A stretch of 38,400 bases of DNA from Thiotrichaceae bacterium (GCA_015486375.1 WFRR01000122.1:1-38400); one strand, 5' to 3'; positions 16,335 to 24,056 are shown, numbered from the stretch's first letter. Program-made: numbers and translations. Notes: generated by a model from the sequence alone, not told the origin.

Positions 16335-16894
16335 TATATTACCGCTCTAACGCCAAATCTTTCTAAATGTCTGGCTGCACCATGAACAAAATAATCTTCA
16401 AATTGTGGTTGATGTTTGTCATAAATTTTTTCTGATATTTTTCGACCTGTAAATCCGGGGTGATTGACTCTTCTTCCTAGATTGCTATTACCTACAAACA
16501 AGCCACCCCAACTGCCTGAACGACGACGACGGTGGATAGTATGGGGGCTTACACCGTTATTTAAAAATCGTAATAAATACACTTGTAAGCGTTTTTTAGG
16601 CTCTTCCATGTGTCTATCTAGCACTTTTCGGGTCGCCCCAATTTCCATCGAAAAATCATCGACAGGTACACCCACAAAGCTTTTAAACTTCTTGGTCATG
16701 ACTTTGTAGCCAATTGAGGAGCGCAATGTGCCTGTATTAACGGGTATTTCTGCAAGTAAATCTTTTTTTAGTGGCTTGGCTATTTCTCTAACGCCTGCCT
16801 TTTGCGCTTTTTCTTGCAGTAGCGTGCCTTCCATTGCATTCAACAGACGTTTGATTTCTTGGTAATGTAGCATTCTTAGATCGACAGCAGGCAT
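16334..16894 (-). CDS. HK97 gp10-like tail completion protein
   Basis: 186 residues from the ATG at 16892-16894, which overlaps the preceding stop as TAATG; a start at 16924 would run 31 bases into that gene. The motif I-P-V-N-T-G-T-L-R-S-S-I-G is the signature of the HK97 gp10 family, where an N-terminal helix is followed by V-x-T-G-x-L-R. A loop rich in Arg (H-R-R-R-R-S-G-S-W-G-G) and H-P-G-F-T-G follow, also usual in this family. The protein acts in the neck where head and tail join. Order with gp6-like, adaptor and tail terminator genes is canonical. Confidence 0.85.
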   Translation of the reverse strand: MPAVDLRMLHYQEIKRLLNAMEGTLLQEKAQKAGVREIAKPLKKDLLAEIPVNTGTLRSSIGYKVMTKKFKSFVGVPVDDFSMEIGATRKVLDRHMEEPKKRLQVYLLRFLNNGVSPHTIHRRRRSGSWGGLFVGNSNLGRRVNHPGFTGRKISEKIYDKHQPQFEDYFVHGAARHLERFGVRAVI

Positions 16895-17241
16895 TAGCTT
16901 ATTATCCTTGTGGCAATGCGCCACTCACGGTTACGGTTTAGGTAATTCTCTATACCTAATATTTCATATACATCGTCGTTGCATACAATTCTGTGGGCTT
17001 TAGTGGGTTTTAGATCGGGCTGCCAGCGCAGAGTGATTAGGTATTTCGATCCATCGACAAAATGATCGTTTTTATAGTTATAAGTACTACCCGATGATTT
17101 CAAACCGACAGGAAAAGGTCTTACTTCCGCAGGCGCAGTTATTTCATCTTGCCAGTGGTGGGTGGATTGACCTAGTTCTGATTTGCTTTTTACTTTCTTT
17201 TGAAAAGTAATAGTTTGCCGAAGGCGGGCGGAGCGCATCAT
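16894..17241 (-). CDS. Head-tail adaptor (HK97 gp9 / SPP1 gp16 type)
   Basis: 115 residues: M-M-R-S-A-R-L-R-Q-T-I-T-F-Q-K-K-V at the start, then W-Q-D-E-I-T-A-P-A-E-V-R-P at residues 30-42, and a beta-rich end with V-Y-E-I-L-G-I-E-N-Y-L-N-R-N-R-E-W-R-I. This is the pattern of the phage head-tail joining family, a small beta barrel that closes the connector. Translation may start at either of the two first Met codons. The stop overlaps the gp10-like start by one base. Confidence 0.85.
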   Translation of the reverse strand: MMRSARLRQTITFQKKVKSKSELGQSTHHWQDEITAPAEVRPFPVGLKSSGSTYNYKNDHFVDGSKYLITLRWQPDLKPTKAHRIVCNDDVYEILGIENYLNRNREWRIATRIIS

Positions 17242-17262
17242 AATTAACCGATCCTGTACATT

Positions 17263-17784
17263 TTATGAGAGTCCAGCAGGTACTTGTCGGACATTGAGCG
17301 GGGTGGTGGCTTCACGGTTTTCGTACCAATGCGAAGCGATCAACAGTATCGCTCTTTTAATATCAGGTAAAACATTCATATTTTGCCCGACCTGACAATC
17401 AACTTGCAGCGCGTCGGGGCGTTGATAGAGCTTAAAATCTGTACGCTTTAATTGTAAGCTTTTGCCTGCAGAAAAATAATCTTCTTGATTTATTTCTTGT
17501 AGATTATTGTCTTGGTCATAATATTTTACGACATCAATCGACTGTGTGTCTGTGTGTAAATCCATGCTTTTTCTAAGAAATGGAAAGGCATGGCGCACTG
17601 CTTGCATAGCAAAATAACGACCCGTGTAATGCTCTGCATCCGCTCTCGCGGCTTGGATAAGCTGCAAGAGCTTATCGGACTCATTACCTGTGTAGTCGCC
17701 TGAATCTGCAACAAGCATCAAGTTCTGTGCTAACTCTGTCACTGTGACAGGTTCTTGCTCAGGGGGGCGAATGACTGTGTGCAT
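17263..17784 (-). CDS. Head-tail connector protein (gp6-like)
   Basis: 173 residues. The N-terminus (P-P-E-Q-E-P-V-T-V-T-E-L-A-Q-N-L-M-L) and the helix L-L-Q-L-I-Q-A-A-R-A-D-A-E-H-Y-T-G-R are typical of the gp6-like connector family. Near the C-terminus there is I-K-R-A-I-L-L-I-A-S-H-W-Y-E-N-R-E-A, also characteristic. It forms the ring under the portal. It directly follows the capsid gene (start 17784, capsid stop 17785), with no gap. Confidence 0.88.
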   Translation of the reverse strand: MHTVIRPPEQEPVTVTELAQNLMLVADSGDYTGNESDKLLQLIQAARADAEHYTGRYFAMQAVRHAFPFLRKSMDLHTDTQSIDVVKYYDQDNNLQEINQEDYFSAGKSLQLKRTDFKLYQRPDALQVDCQVGQNMNVLPDIKRAILLIASHWYENREATTPLNVRQVPAGLS

Positions 17785-19050
17785 TTATTTTGATTTCCAG
17801 AGTACTTTAGTCAACACTGCGACTGATTCATCGTGACGCATTCCAAAATCATGCGCGGAAATAACGCGTATCAAAGTTTGATTACGACTAAAAGCACTGA
17901 CTAATGTTTTAGTTGCGGGATCAATATAGCTGGCTTCTTGCGAGATTGAGATAGTCGTGTTTTCAGCATCACCAATGATTGCGTCTGTAAAATCAGTTAG
18001 ATAAATTTCTTCAGTGATTTGATTACTGGTTTTAAATGGGTAGCCCCGTAATGTACCATTAGCCATTTCTGGGAATACTTTATTACCATTACCATCAGAA
18101 ATATCCATCAAAAATATCTGAATCGTAGGAGTGAATATCCAACCTGCATTTAGCATTAAGACATTTTTATTGAGCAGTGCCACTTGCATACTGCCCAAAT
18201 CATTTTTGACTTTTTGCACCGTTGAGCCGTCCGAGGCAATCAATGTGTTAGCTGCTGTGACGGAATGACGCAGACCAACAGGTGTATTATTTTTACCGTC
18301 GCCTGAAATGAAGCTTAAATCTTCGCGCAAGCCCTGACTATTTACCATGTCGCGTACGATGATTGACTCAATCGCATCTGTAATACCGCTATAGTTAATC
18401 AGCTCATTTGAAATGGGTACTAATGTTCGCAAACTTTTTGCACTTAACTGTAAATCTCCAAAAGTTTGTGCCGATGCCTTGGTATCATCGCCTTCACTCA
18501 CATAAGATGATGTTGCTCCGCCAATCATTTTGGGAATAGTTAAGTTGCCACTTGGCATGGGTAAAATAGTGGGATTGAATGAACGCACAACAGATACGGG
18601 TGTGAGCAGTTCAATAATCTCTGTCATAAAAGCTTGCGGTACAAGCACTCCACCTGCTGAGCCTTGCGTCGTATTTAGTGCGGCTGCAACATCGGGATCA
18701 TTGAGCGTGTTTTCTGCATAGTTTGCAGCCTCGCGTCCACCATGACCCACTGCACCAATTGCCTTGACCATCCGCGCGACTTTTGCGCCCTTAACTTCAG
18801 GCTTTTTGGGCGTTGCTGCAAAACCTAATGTTCCCTGCACTTCGAGCGGTTTTGCGGCTTCTGCACGCATTTTTTCTGATGCTTCAGCCCGTTCAATTTT
18901 AGCGGTTAGCTGGTCGTTTTCTGCTTTAAGTGTCTCAAATTCTTGCAATTGCTCTGCACTTAATTCTGTGCCACCTGCTTCGATAGCAGCGAGTTGCTGG
19001 GCTTTTTCTGCATTAGCCGCACGTTTGCGACGCATATCGTTAATATCCAT
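17785..19050 (-). CDS. Major capsid protein, HK97 fold
   Basis: 421 residues. Residues 1-70 are a charged coiled coil (M-R-R-K-R-A-A-N-A-E-K-A-Q-Q-L ... L-K-A-E-N-D-Q-L-T-A-K-I-E-R) acting as the scaffold-like delta domain that the protease removes. The HK97-fold domain begins near residue 125 with T-T-Q-G-S-A-G-G-V-L-V-P-Q. Next come P-M-P-S-G-N-L-T-I-P-K and A-S-Y-V-like E-loop residues, then L-V-P-I-S-N-E-L-I. The A-domain end has G-Y-P-F-K-T-S-N-Q-I, all standard for this family. It lies next to protease and portal genes in the usual order. Confidence 0.95.
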   Translation of the reverse strand: MDINDMRRKRAANAEKAQQLAAIEAGGTELSAEQLQEFETLKAENDQLTAKIERAEASEKMRAEAAKPLEVQGTLGFAATPKKPEVKGAKVARMVKAIGAVGHGGREAANYAENTLNDPDVAAALNTTQGSAGGVLVPQAFMTEIIELLTPVSVVRSFNPTILPMPSGNLTIPKMIGGATSSYVSEGDDTKASAQTFGDLQLSAKSLRTLVPISNELINYSGITDAIESIIVRDMVNSQGLREDLSFISGDGKNNTPVGLRHSVTAANTLIASDGSTVQKVKNDLGSMQVALLNKNVLMLNAGWIFTPTIQIFLMDISDGNGNKVFPEMANGTLRGYPFKTSNQITEEIYLTDFTDAIIGDAENTTISISQEASYIDPATKTLVSAFSRNQTLIRVISAHDFGMRHDESVAVLTKVLWKSK

Positions 19051-19069
19051 AATTTCCTTGTCTTACTGA

Positions 19070-20020
19070 TTAAAGTTGCGCTTCCATTGCCATCGCCGCT
19101 GCTTGCGTACTAATAGGCATTTTCGGGGGATGCTGTTCAAGCACTGTTTGCATAATGCTGTTAGCCGCATCCTGTGGATAAGCCAGCCTGTCTGCTAAAC
19201 CTATCTCGATGGCTTTTGCACCGCGATAAGTTTTAGCTTCTGTTGTTTGAATTTCTTTAGGTTTTAAGTTGCGATTACGGGCAACCGTTTGTACAAATAA
19301 ATCGTATAAATCATCTAGCTCTGCAGCAGCTTCTTTAGTGACGGCTTCATAAGGTGATAAGTCGTTTTTATGATAACCACGATAGAAGCTGGTCATGACT
19401 AAACCCGCTTCATCCAGTGCTTTGCTCATATCGACATGTGTCGCAATCACACCAATCGAACCCACTCCTGAAGTCGTTGATACCACGATTTCATCAGCAG
19501 CACTAGCAAGCGCATAAGCGGCTGAATAAGCACTGTAATTAATAATGGCAGTGGAAGGTTTAATAGATCGGGCCTGGTAAATACGTTCAGCAAAATCAAA
19601 ACAGCCAATCGCTGAGCCCCCATTCGAATTAATATCATAAACAATGTGTTTAACCGCATCCGAATCTAAAGCTGCATCTAGCAAACCGCTAAGCTTTTCA
19701 TAGCTAGTGACTTCACTACACTCTGCATCATAGCTACCGCGACGCGTGGTTAAAATACCATGGACGGGTATCACCAATACGCCATTATTAGTTTGGTATT
19801 CTACGGTCTCCGCATCACGCCATTCGCTTAAATGGCTTGGTAGCGCACTAGGGTCTTGTGGATCCACAGTAGTGGCATTTTGAATCAATACATTAGTATC
19901 ACCTTTGCCTAGAATTTTAGGCAAAATAGCTTGCTGCACTGCATCACGTAACTGTGGTGTACACATCAAGGGCGTATTTAATAATTGTGAAGCGAGATAG
20001 GGGTAATTTATTTCTGGCAT
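19070..20020 (-). CDS. Prohead protease, S49 (SppA/protein C) family
   Basis: 316 residues. The S49 fold is visible: V-L-V-I-P-V-H-G-I-L (81-90), Y-D-I-N-S-N-G-G-S (128-136, oxyanion region), and A-Y-S-A-A-Y-A-L-A-S-A-A-D-E-I with Ser166 as likely nucleophile. It continues with G-S-I-G-V-I-A-T-H-V-D-M-S (187-199) and Lys218 in Y-H-K-N-D as the likely catalytic base. The Ser comes in A-Y-S-A-A-Y where SppA has A-A-S-G-G-Y. The enzyme would cleave the capsid delta domain and itself during head maturation. No separate scaffold gene is seen. Confidence 0.93.
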   Translation of the reverse strand: MPEINYPYLASQLLNTPLMCTPQLRDAVQQAILPKILGKGDTNVLIQNATTVDPQDPSALPSHLSEWRDAETVEYQTNNGVLVIPVHGILTTRRGSYDAECSEVTSYEKLSGLLDAALDSDAVKHIVYDINSNGGSAIGCFDFAERIYQARSIKPSTAIINYSAYSAAYALASAADEIVVSTTSGVGSIGVIATHVDMSKALDEAGLVMTSFYRGYHKNDLSPYEAVTKEAAAELDDLYDLFVQTVARNRNLKPKEIQTTEAKTYRGAKAIEIGLADRLAYPQDAANSIMQTVLEQHPPKMPISTQAAAMAMEAQL

Positions 20021-20122
20021 TTAAAAAAGTCCTTTAAGGATAAAAATCACAAGCTCTGGATTCAAGATAAGCGCCACCAATACAATGGTTCTAGTAATTC
20101 TCACTAAATGTTTATCATTCAT
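20021..20122 (-). CDS. Mini membrane protein, 33 aa, between portal and protease
   Basis: ATG at 20120-20122, overlapping the last codons of the portal gene; TAA at 20021-20023 directly abuts the protease ATG (20018-20020). The 33 residues start M-N-D-K-H-L-V-R-I-T-R followed by one hydrophobic helix (T-I-V-L-V-A-L-I-L) and a second short hydrophobic segment (L-V-I-F-I-L-K-G-L-F). The fit to the base between two essential head genes argues that it is translated. Function unknown. Similar tiny membrane peptides occur elsewhere in this phage (27215-27337, 21398-21586). Confidence 0.6.
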   Translation of the reverse strand: MNDKHLVRITRTIVLVALILNPELVIFILKGLF

Positions 20123-21380
20123 TTTTCGCAATTCTTTTAATGGCTTGCATTTCTTTATCGACCTTTTTATTAACGGCTTGTTTTTGGTAATCGCCTGCAT
20201 CTACCATATTCATTGGTTGCAGGTAAATATCACCACCTTGGTCTTTGCTTAGAGGGGGCAGGTTTTCTAAGCGACGTATATCGTTCACTGAGAGCCAACC
20301 CCATTGCCTACCTTGTGCATAAGAGTTAAAGCGGGTTGCCATATCACCCCTTAGTAGCCCCGAAACATTAAATTCAATGTAGTAATCTTTGCGTTCTTCT
20401 TGAGTGAGTAAGTCGCGCATCATAGCGGCTTCATGGCGTTTAACCCACGGCATTAATGAGTACATAACATACTGCAATGCTTGGCTTTCTATATTGGAGA
20501 AGGTCGCTTTATCCAATGATTGAATCATGTGCGGCGGGATATTATAAAGCCGCGCCACCTCATTAATACTGTGCGCCCGACTAGCAAGCAGTTGTGCATC
20601 TTCATTGCTCATGCTAATGGATTTAAATTTAAAACCGTCTTGCAATACAGCTATATCATCAGATGCCCCTAGACCGCGATACAACTTATTCCATTGTGCT
20701 TTTAATGCGTCAACCTGCTCTTTACCTAATGGTTTTGCACCTTGGACCCAATCCCGTTCTAGTGTGCCTTTTAGGTTTGTGCCATTCGAGAATATTTCGC
20801 TCGCATGTTGTTCAGTGGCCAACGCTAAACCAATTCCCTCACGTCCTGCTTGAATAGGTGATAAGCCTACATAAGCATTAGTTTTAAAAGCGGCGATATG
20901 GTGCATTTTGGAATAAGGCACATTAAATTCATTTTGCTCTAGCAGATCAAATACGGGCATACGATTACTATCGACTCGTACAATAACTTGCGATGGGTCA
21001 AGCGGGATAATCGCGTCAATTTCACCCGAGCCGCTACGCATGACGCGATTGTAACTATTGCCGCGCAAGCCCAGCGCGCCCTGCTGATATTCGTGGTAAT
21101 CAAAAGCAGTCATCCAGTCATTAGGAGCGTGGCGTAATTTATCAAATAGGCTGTGGTCAGTGGCTTTGTCTCGATTGCCTTTTTTGTCAGTGCGTCGATA
21201 AAGATTGCAAGGCAGTTGTGCTACGGATTCTGATAACAATCGAACAGCAGCATACACAGCAATAAAACCCATCGCGCTCTCGGGTGTGACGTGAATGCCT
21301 GACTTGCTAGCAGACGCACCCCCTAGCGCAGAACTAAACCAAGATGACGGGCGAGATACACCCGTACTGCGGGTCGCCAT
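20115..21380 (-). CDS. Portal protein, HK97 family
   Basis: 421 residues from the ATG at 21378-21380, preceded by AGAGGA; a GTG at 21398 would add six residues. Features of the HK97 portal family are A-V-Y-A-A-V-R-L-L-S-E-S-V-A-Q-L-P near the N-terminus, L-R-G-N-S-Y and H-H-I-A-A-F-K in the middle. The clip/stem segment N-E-V-A-R-L-Y-N-I-P-P-H-M-I follows, then L-T-Q-E-E-R-K-D-Y-Y-I-E-F-N and the late N-D-I-R-R-L-E-N-L-P-P. It forms the dodecameric ring at one capsid vertex and docks terminase. The C-terminus is Lys rich. Confidence 0.95.
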   Translation of the reverse strand: MATRSTGVSRPSSWFSSALGGASASKSGIHVTPESAMGFIAVYAAVRLLSESVAQLPCNLYRRTDKKGNRDKATDHSLFDKLRHAPNDWMTAFDYHEYQQGALGLRGNSYNRVMRSGSGEIDAIIPLDPSQVIVRVDSNRMPVFDLLEQNEFNVPYSKMHHIAAFKTNAYVGLSPIQAGREGIGLALATEQHASEIFSNGTNLKGTLERDWVQGAKPLGKEQVDALKAQWNKLYRGLGASDDIAVLQDGFKFKSISMSNEDAQLLASRAHSINEVARLYNIPPHMIQSLDKATFSNIESQALQYVMYSLMPWVKRHEAAMMRDLLTQEERKDYYIEFNVSGLLRGDMATRFNSYAQGRQWGWLSVNDIRRLENLPPLSKDQGGDIYLQPMNMVDAGDYQKQAVNKKVDKEMQAIKRIAKNE

Positions 21381-21397
21381 CAGTCCTCTAAAAAACA

Positions 21398-21586
21398 CTA
21401 AGTTTTATCAGCCGAGGTTTGTTTAAGTAGCATGATTTCAGCTCCAATGCTGACATACCAGCTATACCACATACCAAACAACCCACCAAGAATATAAGCA
21501 ACGATGGGTTGCCATTGATACAAGCCGTAAGTAAAGGCTATAAAGCCCATCAAACCCACCAGAAATGTAAATATATCGCTTAGCAT
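21398..21586 (-). CDS. Small two-helix membrane protein
   Basis: 62 residues with two hydrophobic helices (about residues 4-20 and 28-46) and a short Lys-containing tail. It is the first substantial gene after the second late promoter and its terminators, directly before the portal gene. The stop TAG overlaps a possible GTG of the portal gene. Small membrane proteins before the portal occur in many HK97-type phages but their role is unknown. A role as holin is possible but the lysis cassette at 28.3-30.3 kb already has a better candidate. Confidence 0.65.
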   Translation of the reverse strand: MLSDIFTFLVGLMGFIAFTYGLYQWQPIVAYILGGLFGMWYSWYVSIGAEIMLLKQTSADKT

Positions 21587-21588
21587 TA

Positions 21589-21657
21589 CTAAATCAAACC
21601 GCTTGCGATGGCGGATGAAATTCTGTTTCCTGCTTTGCCGGCTATTTTATCTGTCAT
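21589..21657 (-). CDS. Possible 22-aa leader peptide
   Basis: ATG at 21655-21657 preceded by AAGGTAAAA; 22 residues beginning M-T-D-K-I-A-G-K-A-G and ending A-I-A-S-G-L-I, with TAG at 21589-21591, two bases before the next start. It lies between the terminator pair and the portal operon. The good ribosome binding site and tight junction are the only support. An in-frame ATG at 21669 would add four residues. Confidence 0.25.
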   Translation of the reverse strand: MTDKIAGKAGNRISSAIASGLI

Positions 21658-21689
21658 TTTTACCTTCATTCGTATGATTGATTGGGCAT

Positions 21690-21723
21690 AAAAAAAGCCG
21701 ATGATTTCCGTCATCGGCTTTTC
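21690..21723. terminator. Bidirectional intrinsic terminator
   Basis: AAAAGCCGATGA and TCATCGGCTTTT form a perfect 12-bp stem with a six-base loop, and runs of A and T on both sides make it active in both directions. It is the second of two terminators between the late promoter at 21811-21863 and the portal operon. Confidence 0.85.
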
Positions 21724-21732
21724 TTTGGGCAT

Positions 21733-21770
21733 AAAAAAAGCCCGTCGCAGTAAAGTGACGAGCTTTTTTT
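21733..21770. terminator. Bidirectional intrinsic terminator
   Basis: AAAAAAAGC-C-GTC and GAC-A-GCTTTTTTT form a stem with one mismatch and a ten-base loop, flanked by seven A and seven T. On the minus strand it lies about 50 bases after the predicted start of transcription from the late promoter, as tR' follows pR' in lambda. Confidence 0.8.
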
Positions 21771-21810
21771 GTGTTTAAATTCTTTCCTCAGGGACTTTTT
21801 ATCTGTTTGT

Positions 21811-21863
21811 CGCTGAACTATAGTAATTTATACACTAAAAGTGGCACGCAAATCAACCACTTT
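21811..21863 (-). promoter_or_regulatory. Second late promoter, Q-type architecture
   Basis: Minus strand: TTGATT (-35, 21856-21851), an 18-base spacer, TATAAA (-10, 21832-21827), start near 21820, and TATAGT a few bases after it. 27 bases (21837-21863) are identical to 30637-30663, and similarity continues through the -10 and early transcribed region (15 of 20 positions). The element also contains the inverted arms AAAGTGG and CCACTTT. An identical spacer and a -10-like element just after the start are marks of Q-dependent promoters such as lambda pR', where Q binds between -35 and -10. Two terminators follow. Confidence 0.65.
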
Positions 21864-21915
21864 TTTATTTGATTTTTTTACTCACTGTTTTTACAGCATT
21901 TTTTAGGGATTATAT

Positions 21916-22749
21916 TTACTTTTCTGTACTGATGACTTGCTGCTGTACTTCAAGGCGGGTTTGACGATCCTTTTCTGATGCTTGCACGATAAAGACAAAG
22001 AAAGCAACAATGAACATTGATATAATCAGCCCTTTGCCTTTAGTCGGTATAGTTCTACCTGTTTCCGCATAGAAGAAGTTTCTAGGGGCGGGTAATACAA
22101 ACAAGGCTGAAAGCACCAACATACCTCCCGCCAATGGTGCAAAAATCATAAATACAACACCTAATATTAGCAAAACATTCCCCATTAATAATACTAATAG
22201 ATTACTGACTTTCTTCTTGATAAGTGAACCCGTTGAGTGGCTCATCATTTTTATTAAATCTAAAGCAGCAATACAGTCCCCCAGGGCAGAATGATCACCC
22301 CCTTGCAGTTTTTGCCAACGCTCTACCTCCAGATAAGCAGAATAATTGAGCATAACGCAGTTGAATTCATAATCTTTATAAAGAAAGGTTTTATTTGCTT
22401 TTTTAAATGATTGTTTAAGTAGGCGTTTATCGTATTTTGCATTGTAAATTAAGACCAAATTCCCCTTTAGTAGCTGGGTGATTTCATCATAATATGCGTC
22501 AATGGTGGGACAATCCTTTAAATCCTTATATTCAATACCATGAATAGCAGTGGCATCTGCGAATTCTCTTTTCTCTAAAGGCTTAAAACGCTGATTCATC
22601 AAGGTTTTGCCTGATGTATTGATAATGGCCAATTCAATAATTTCATCATCATCCCCTAGTCCCGTTGTTTCTGTGTCCAAGATTACACACTTATTAGGGT
22701 TTCTTAATAGCATTCTTGCCCACTCTATTACTTCTGCCTTTTCACTCAT
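21916..22749 (-). CDS. Membrane-anchored DEDDh exonuclease (DnaQ-like)
   Basis: 277 residues from the ATG at 22747-22749 (AAAGGG upstream; a GTG at 22758 would add three). Residues 20-170 are a DnaQ-like 3'-5' exonuclease. Exo I is I-L-D-T-E-T-T-G-L-G (Asp25, Glu27), Exo II is Y-N-A-K-Y-D (Asp107), and Exo III is H-S-A-L-G-D (His153, Asp158), so the DEDDh set is complete. Unusually, the C-terminal third holds three hydrophobic helices (about 182-202, 204-220, 240-257) and a short charged tail, so the nuclease should sit on the inner face of the membrane. It shares an upstream palindrome with the next exonuclease gene. It lies in the accessory block between terminase and portal genes, so it is not a core phage function; defence or superinfection exclusion is a guess. 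Confidence 0.85.
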   Translation of the reverse strand: MSEKAEVIEWARMLLRNPNKCVILDTETTGLGDDDEIIELAIINTSGKTLMNQRFKPLEKREFADATAIHGIEYKDLKDCPTIDAYYDEITQLLKGNLVLIYNAKYDKRLLKQSFKKANKTFLYKDYEFNCVMLNYSAYLEVERWQKLQGGDHSALGDCIAALDLIKMMSHSTGSLIKKKVSNLLVLLMGNVLLILGVVFMIFAPLAGGMLVLSALFVLPAPRNFFYAETGRTIPTKGKGLIISMFIVAFFVFIVQASEKDRQTRLEVQQQVISTEK

Positions 22750-22810
22750 ACTTATCACCCTTTATCTTTAAGAATCAAGTTACAAACATGATTTTAGTTT
22801 GTCATGAGCA

Positions 22811-22822
22811 ATATGTATACAT
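22811..22822. promoter_or_regulatory. Palindromic operator candidate ATGTATACAT (copy A)
   Basis: The perfect ten-base palindrome ATGTATACAT (22813-22822), within ATATGTATACAT, lies about 64 bases upstream of the membrane exonuclease start. The same core sits about 70 bases upstream of the BRCT exonuclease start (23842-23851). On the minus strand both are followed by ATATT and TCAT. Likely a shared regulator binding site; no regulator is identified. Confidence 0.5.
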
Positions 22823-22896
22823 GTGGACGCGCAAAGCCAGCTCAGCATTGTAAATCTGATGGCTATATTTCAGTAATTGAAGGAATGGACGAGGTT

Positions 22897-23772
22897 TTAT
22901 CCTCTCACCAAAGATAAAAAATCTTGCTCTGTCATTATTCTTATCGGTACTCCTTGCTTTGCAAGTTGCTCAACTTTCTTTTGCTTGCTGCTAATTTTAT
23001 TACCTCTTAGTGCGGCAACTTCAAAAGAACCAACTACAAGTATGGTTATGGTCTTTTTTCTAATGGTGGGCGAAACATAACAACCTGCTTCTGCGGCAAT
23101 TGCAGCAATTTCTCGACGTATTATACTTAGCTTCCCTGTAAAAACGACTTCCTCGCCAAATAAATCCCCATCAGGATTGCCTTCTATTTTGATTACCTTT
23201 AAATAACTGTTATCAGGTGAGTGGATTTGCATAATAGACTTAAAGGAAAGCTGCAACCACTCTTCAATCGTTTTTCCTGACTCTTTAATTGCCGCCAAAA
23301 GTATCATGCCTGATGCTCTCGCATCCTCCAAAGCATCATGATGCTGAAACTCAAACTTAATATAAGCAGCAAGATTAGCCAAACCATAACCTGCATAGGC
23401 GAATTGCTCCCATGTCCGTCTTGCGACTCTAGCACTATCCAGCCAAACACATTGAGGTGGAGGCACATTAATTTTAGCAAAAGCTTGTGTGAGTGCATTT
23501 TTATCAAAGATAGTATGACTAACCACCACAGGAAATTCTGATAAATATCGACTTAATTTGGAGCTAACCTCTAAAAAGGATGGAGAATCCTTAACATCAT
23601 CCTCGTCTATGCCATGAATATCAATATTCATCCAATGAAACCACGTATCAGGGTTAACTAATGTTGACCATGAATCAACTTCTTTTCCATTCTCGAATGC
23701 CACGACCCCTATCTGACAAATACTACCTTGATCAGGATTTGCTGTTTCCACATCAATTACCACGAATCGCAT
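22897..23772 (-). CDS. DEDDh exonuclease with C-terminal BRCT domain
   Basis: 291 residues. The exonuclease domain covers residues 1-165: V-V-I-D-V-E-T-A (Asp7, Glu9), S-H-T-I-F-D (Asp90) and H-H-D-A-L-E-D-A (His145, Asp150). A linker follows, then a BRCT domain from about 206 to the end (V-V-F-T-G-K-L ... I-A-A-E-A-G-C-Y-V-S-P-T-I-R-K-K-T). This two-domain type resembles DNA polymerase III epsilon-like proteins found in bacteria and some phages. The BRCT domain suggests binding to DNA ends or nicks. AGGAGAAATATTT precedes the ATG, a good ribosome binding site. It has its own upstream palindrome. Its partner is the membrane-anchored exonuclease downstream. Confidence 0.9.
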   Translation of the reverse strand: MRFVVIDVETANPDQGSICQIGVVAFENGKEVDSWSTLVNPDTWFHWMNIDIHGIDEDDVKDSPSFLEVSSKLSRYLSEFPVVVSHTIFDKNALTQAFAKINVPPPQCVWLDSARVARRTWEQFAYAGYGLANLAAYIKFEFQHHDALEDARASGMILLAAIKESGKTIEEWLQLSFKSIMQIHSPDNSYLKVIKIEGNPDGDLFGEEVVFTGKLSIIRREIAAIAAEAGCYVSPTIRKKTITILVVGSFEVAALRGNKISSKQKKVEQLAKQGVPIRIMTEQDFLSLVRG

Positions 23773-23836
23773 AAATATTTCTCCTGTTAACTACAACATC
23801 TACCAATTGTCAGATTTTAATCTTAGTGATCTATGA

Positions 23837-23856
23837 TTAATATGTATACATATTAA
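23837..23856. promoter_or_regulatory. 20-bp perfect palindrome (operator copy B)
   Basis: TTAATATGTATACATATTAA reads the same on both strands. Its core ATGTATACAT is shared with 22813-22822. It sits in the intergenic region upstream of the BRCT exonuclease gene, next to the remnant of another exonuclease gene. Confidence 0.6.
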
Positions 23857-23857
23857 A

Positions 23858-23920
23858 GTTCAGATTAATAATTTCATCATTATTATTACCTAACCCCTTT
23901 GTTTCTGTGTATAAATTCAA
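23858..23920 (-). pseudogene. Remnant of a third DnaQ-like exonuclease gene (Exo I region)
   Basis: Minus-strand translation gives Y-T-E-T-K-G-L-G-N-N-N-D-E-I-I-N-L. The membrane exonuclease has D-T-E-T-T-G-L-G-D-D-D-E-I-I-E-L at its Exo I motif, and the DNA is clearly related (both contain AATAATTTCATCAT and GTTTCTGTGT). The first catalytic Asp has become Tyr, and no open frame surrounds the segment. It is probably a decayed paralogue left by recombination within the accessory block. Both this segment and copy B of the palindrome lie together, so an older exonuclease gene may have been partly replaced. Confidence 0.55.
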
Positions 23921-23936
23921 GCATTGGATACTCTAA

Positions 23937-23972
23937 ATATTTAGCCGCCACAGTTTTGTGTTGGCTAAATAT
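23937..23972. repeat. 10-bp inverted repeat (strong hairpin) between divergent genes
   Basis: ATATTTAGCC (23937-23946) and GGCTAAATAT (23963-23972) pair perfectly around a 16-base loop. It lies midway between the minus-strand exonuclease gene and the plus-strand antitoxin/KilA-N operon. It could be a terminator remnant or an operator; there is no T run. Confidence 0.4.
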
Positions 23973-24056
23973 AACCGATATCATAGTTAATTCAGGCACT
24001 TAATTTTATTAATCAAATCCATATTTGATTTTTATGCTAATTCCTAATGAATTATA

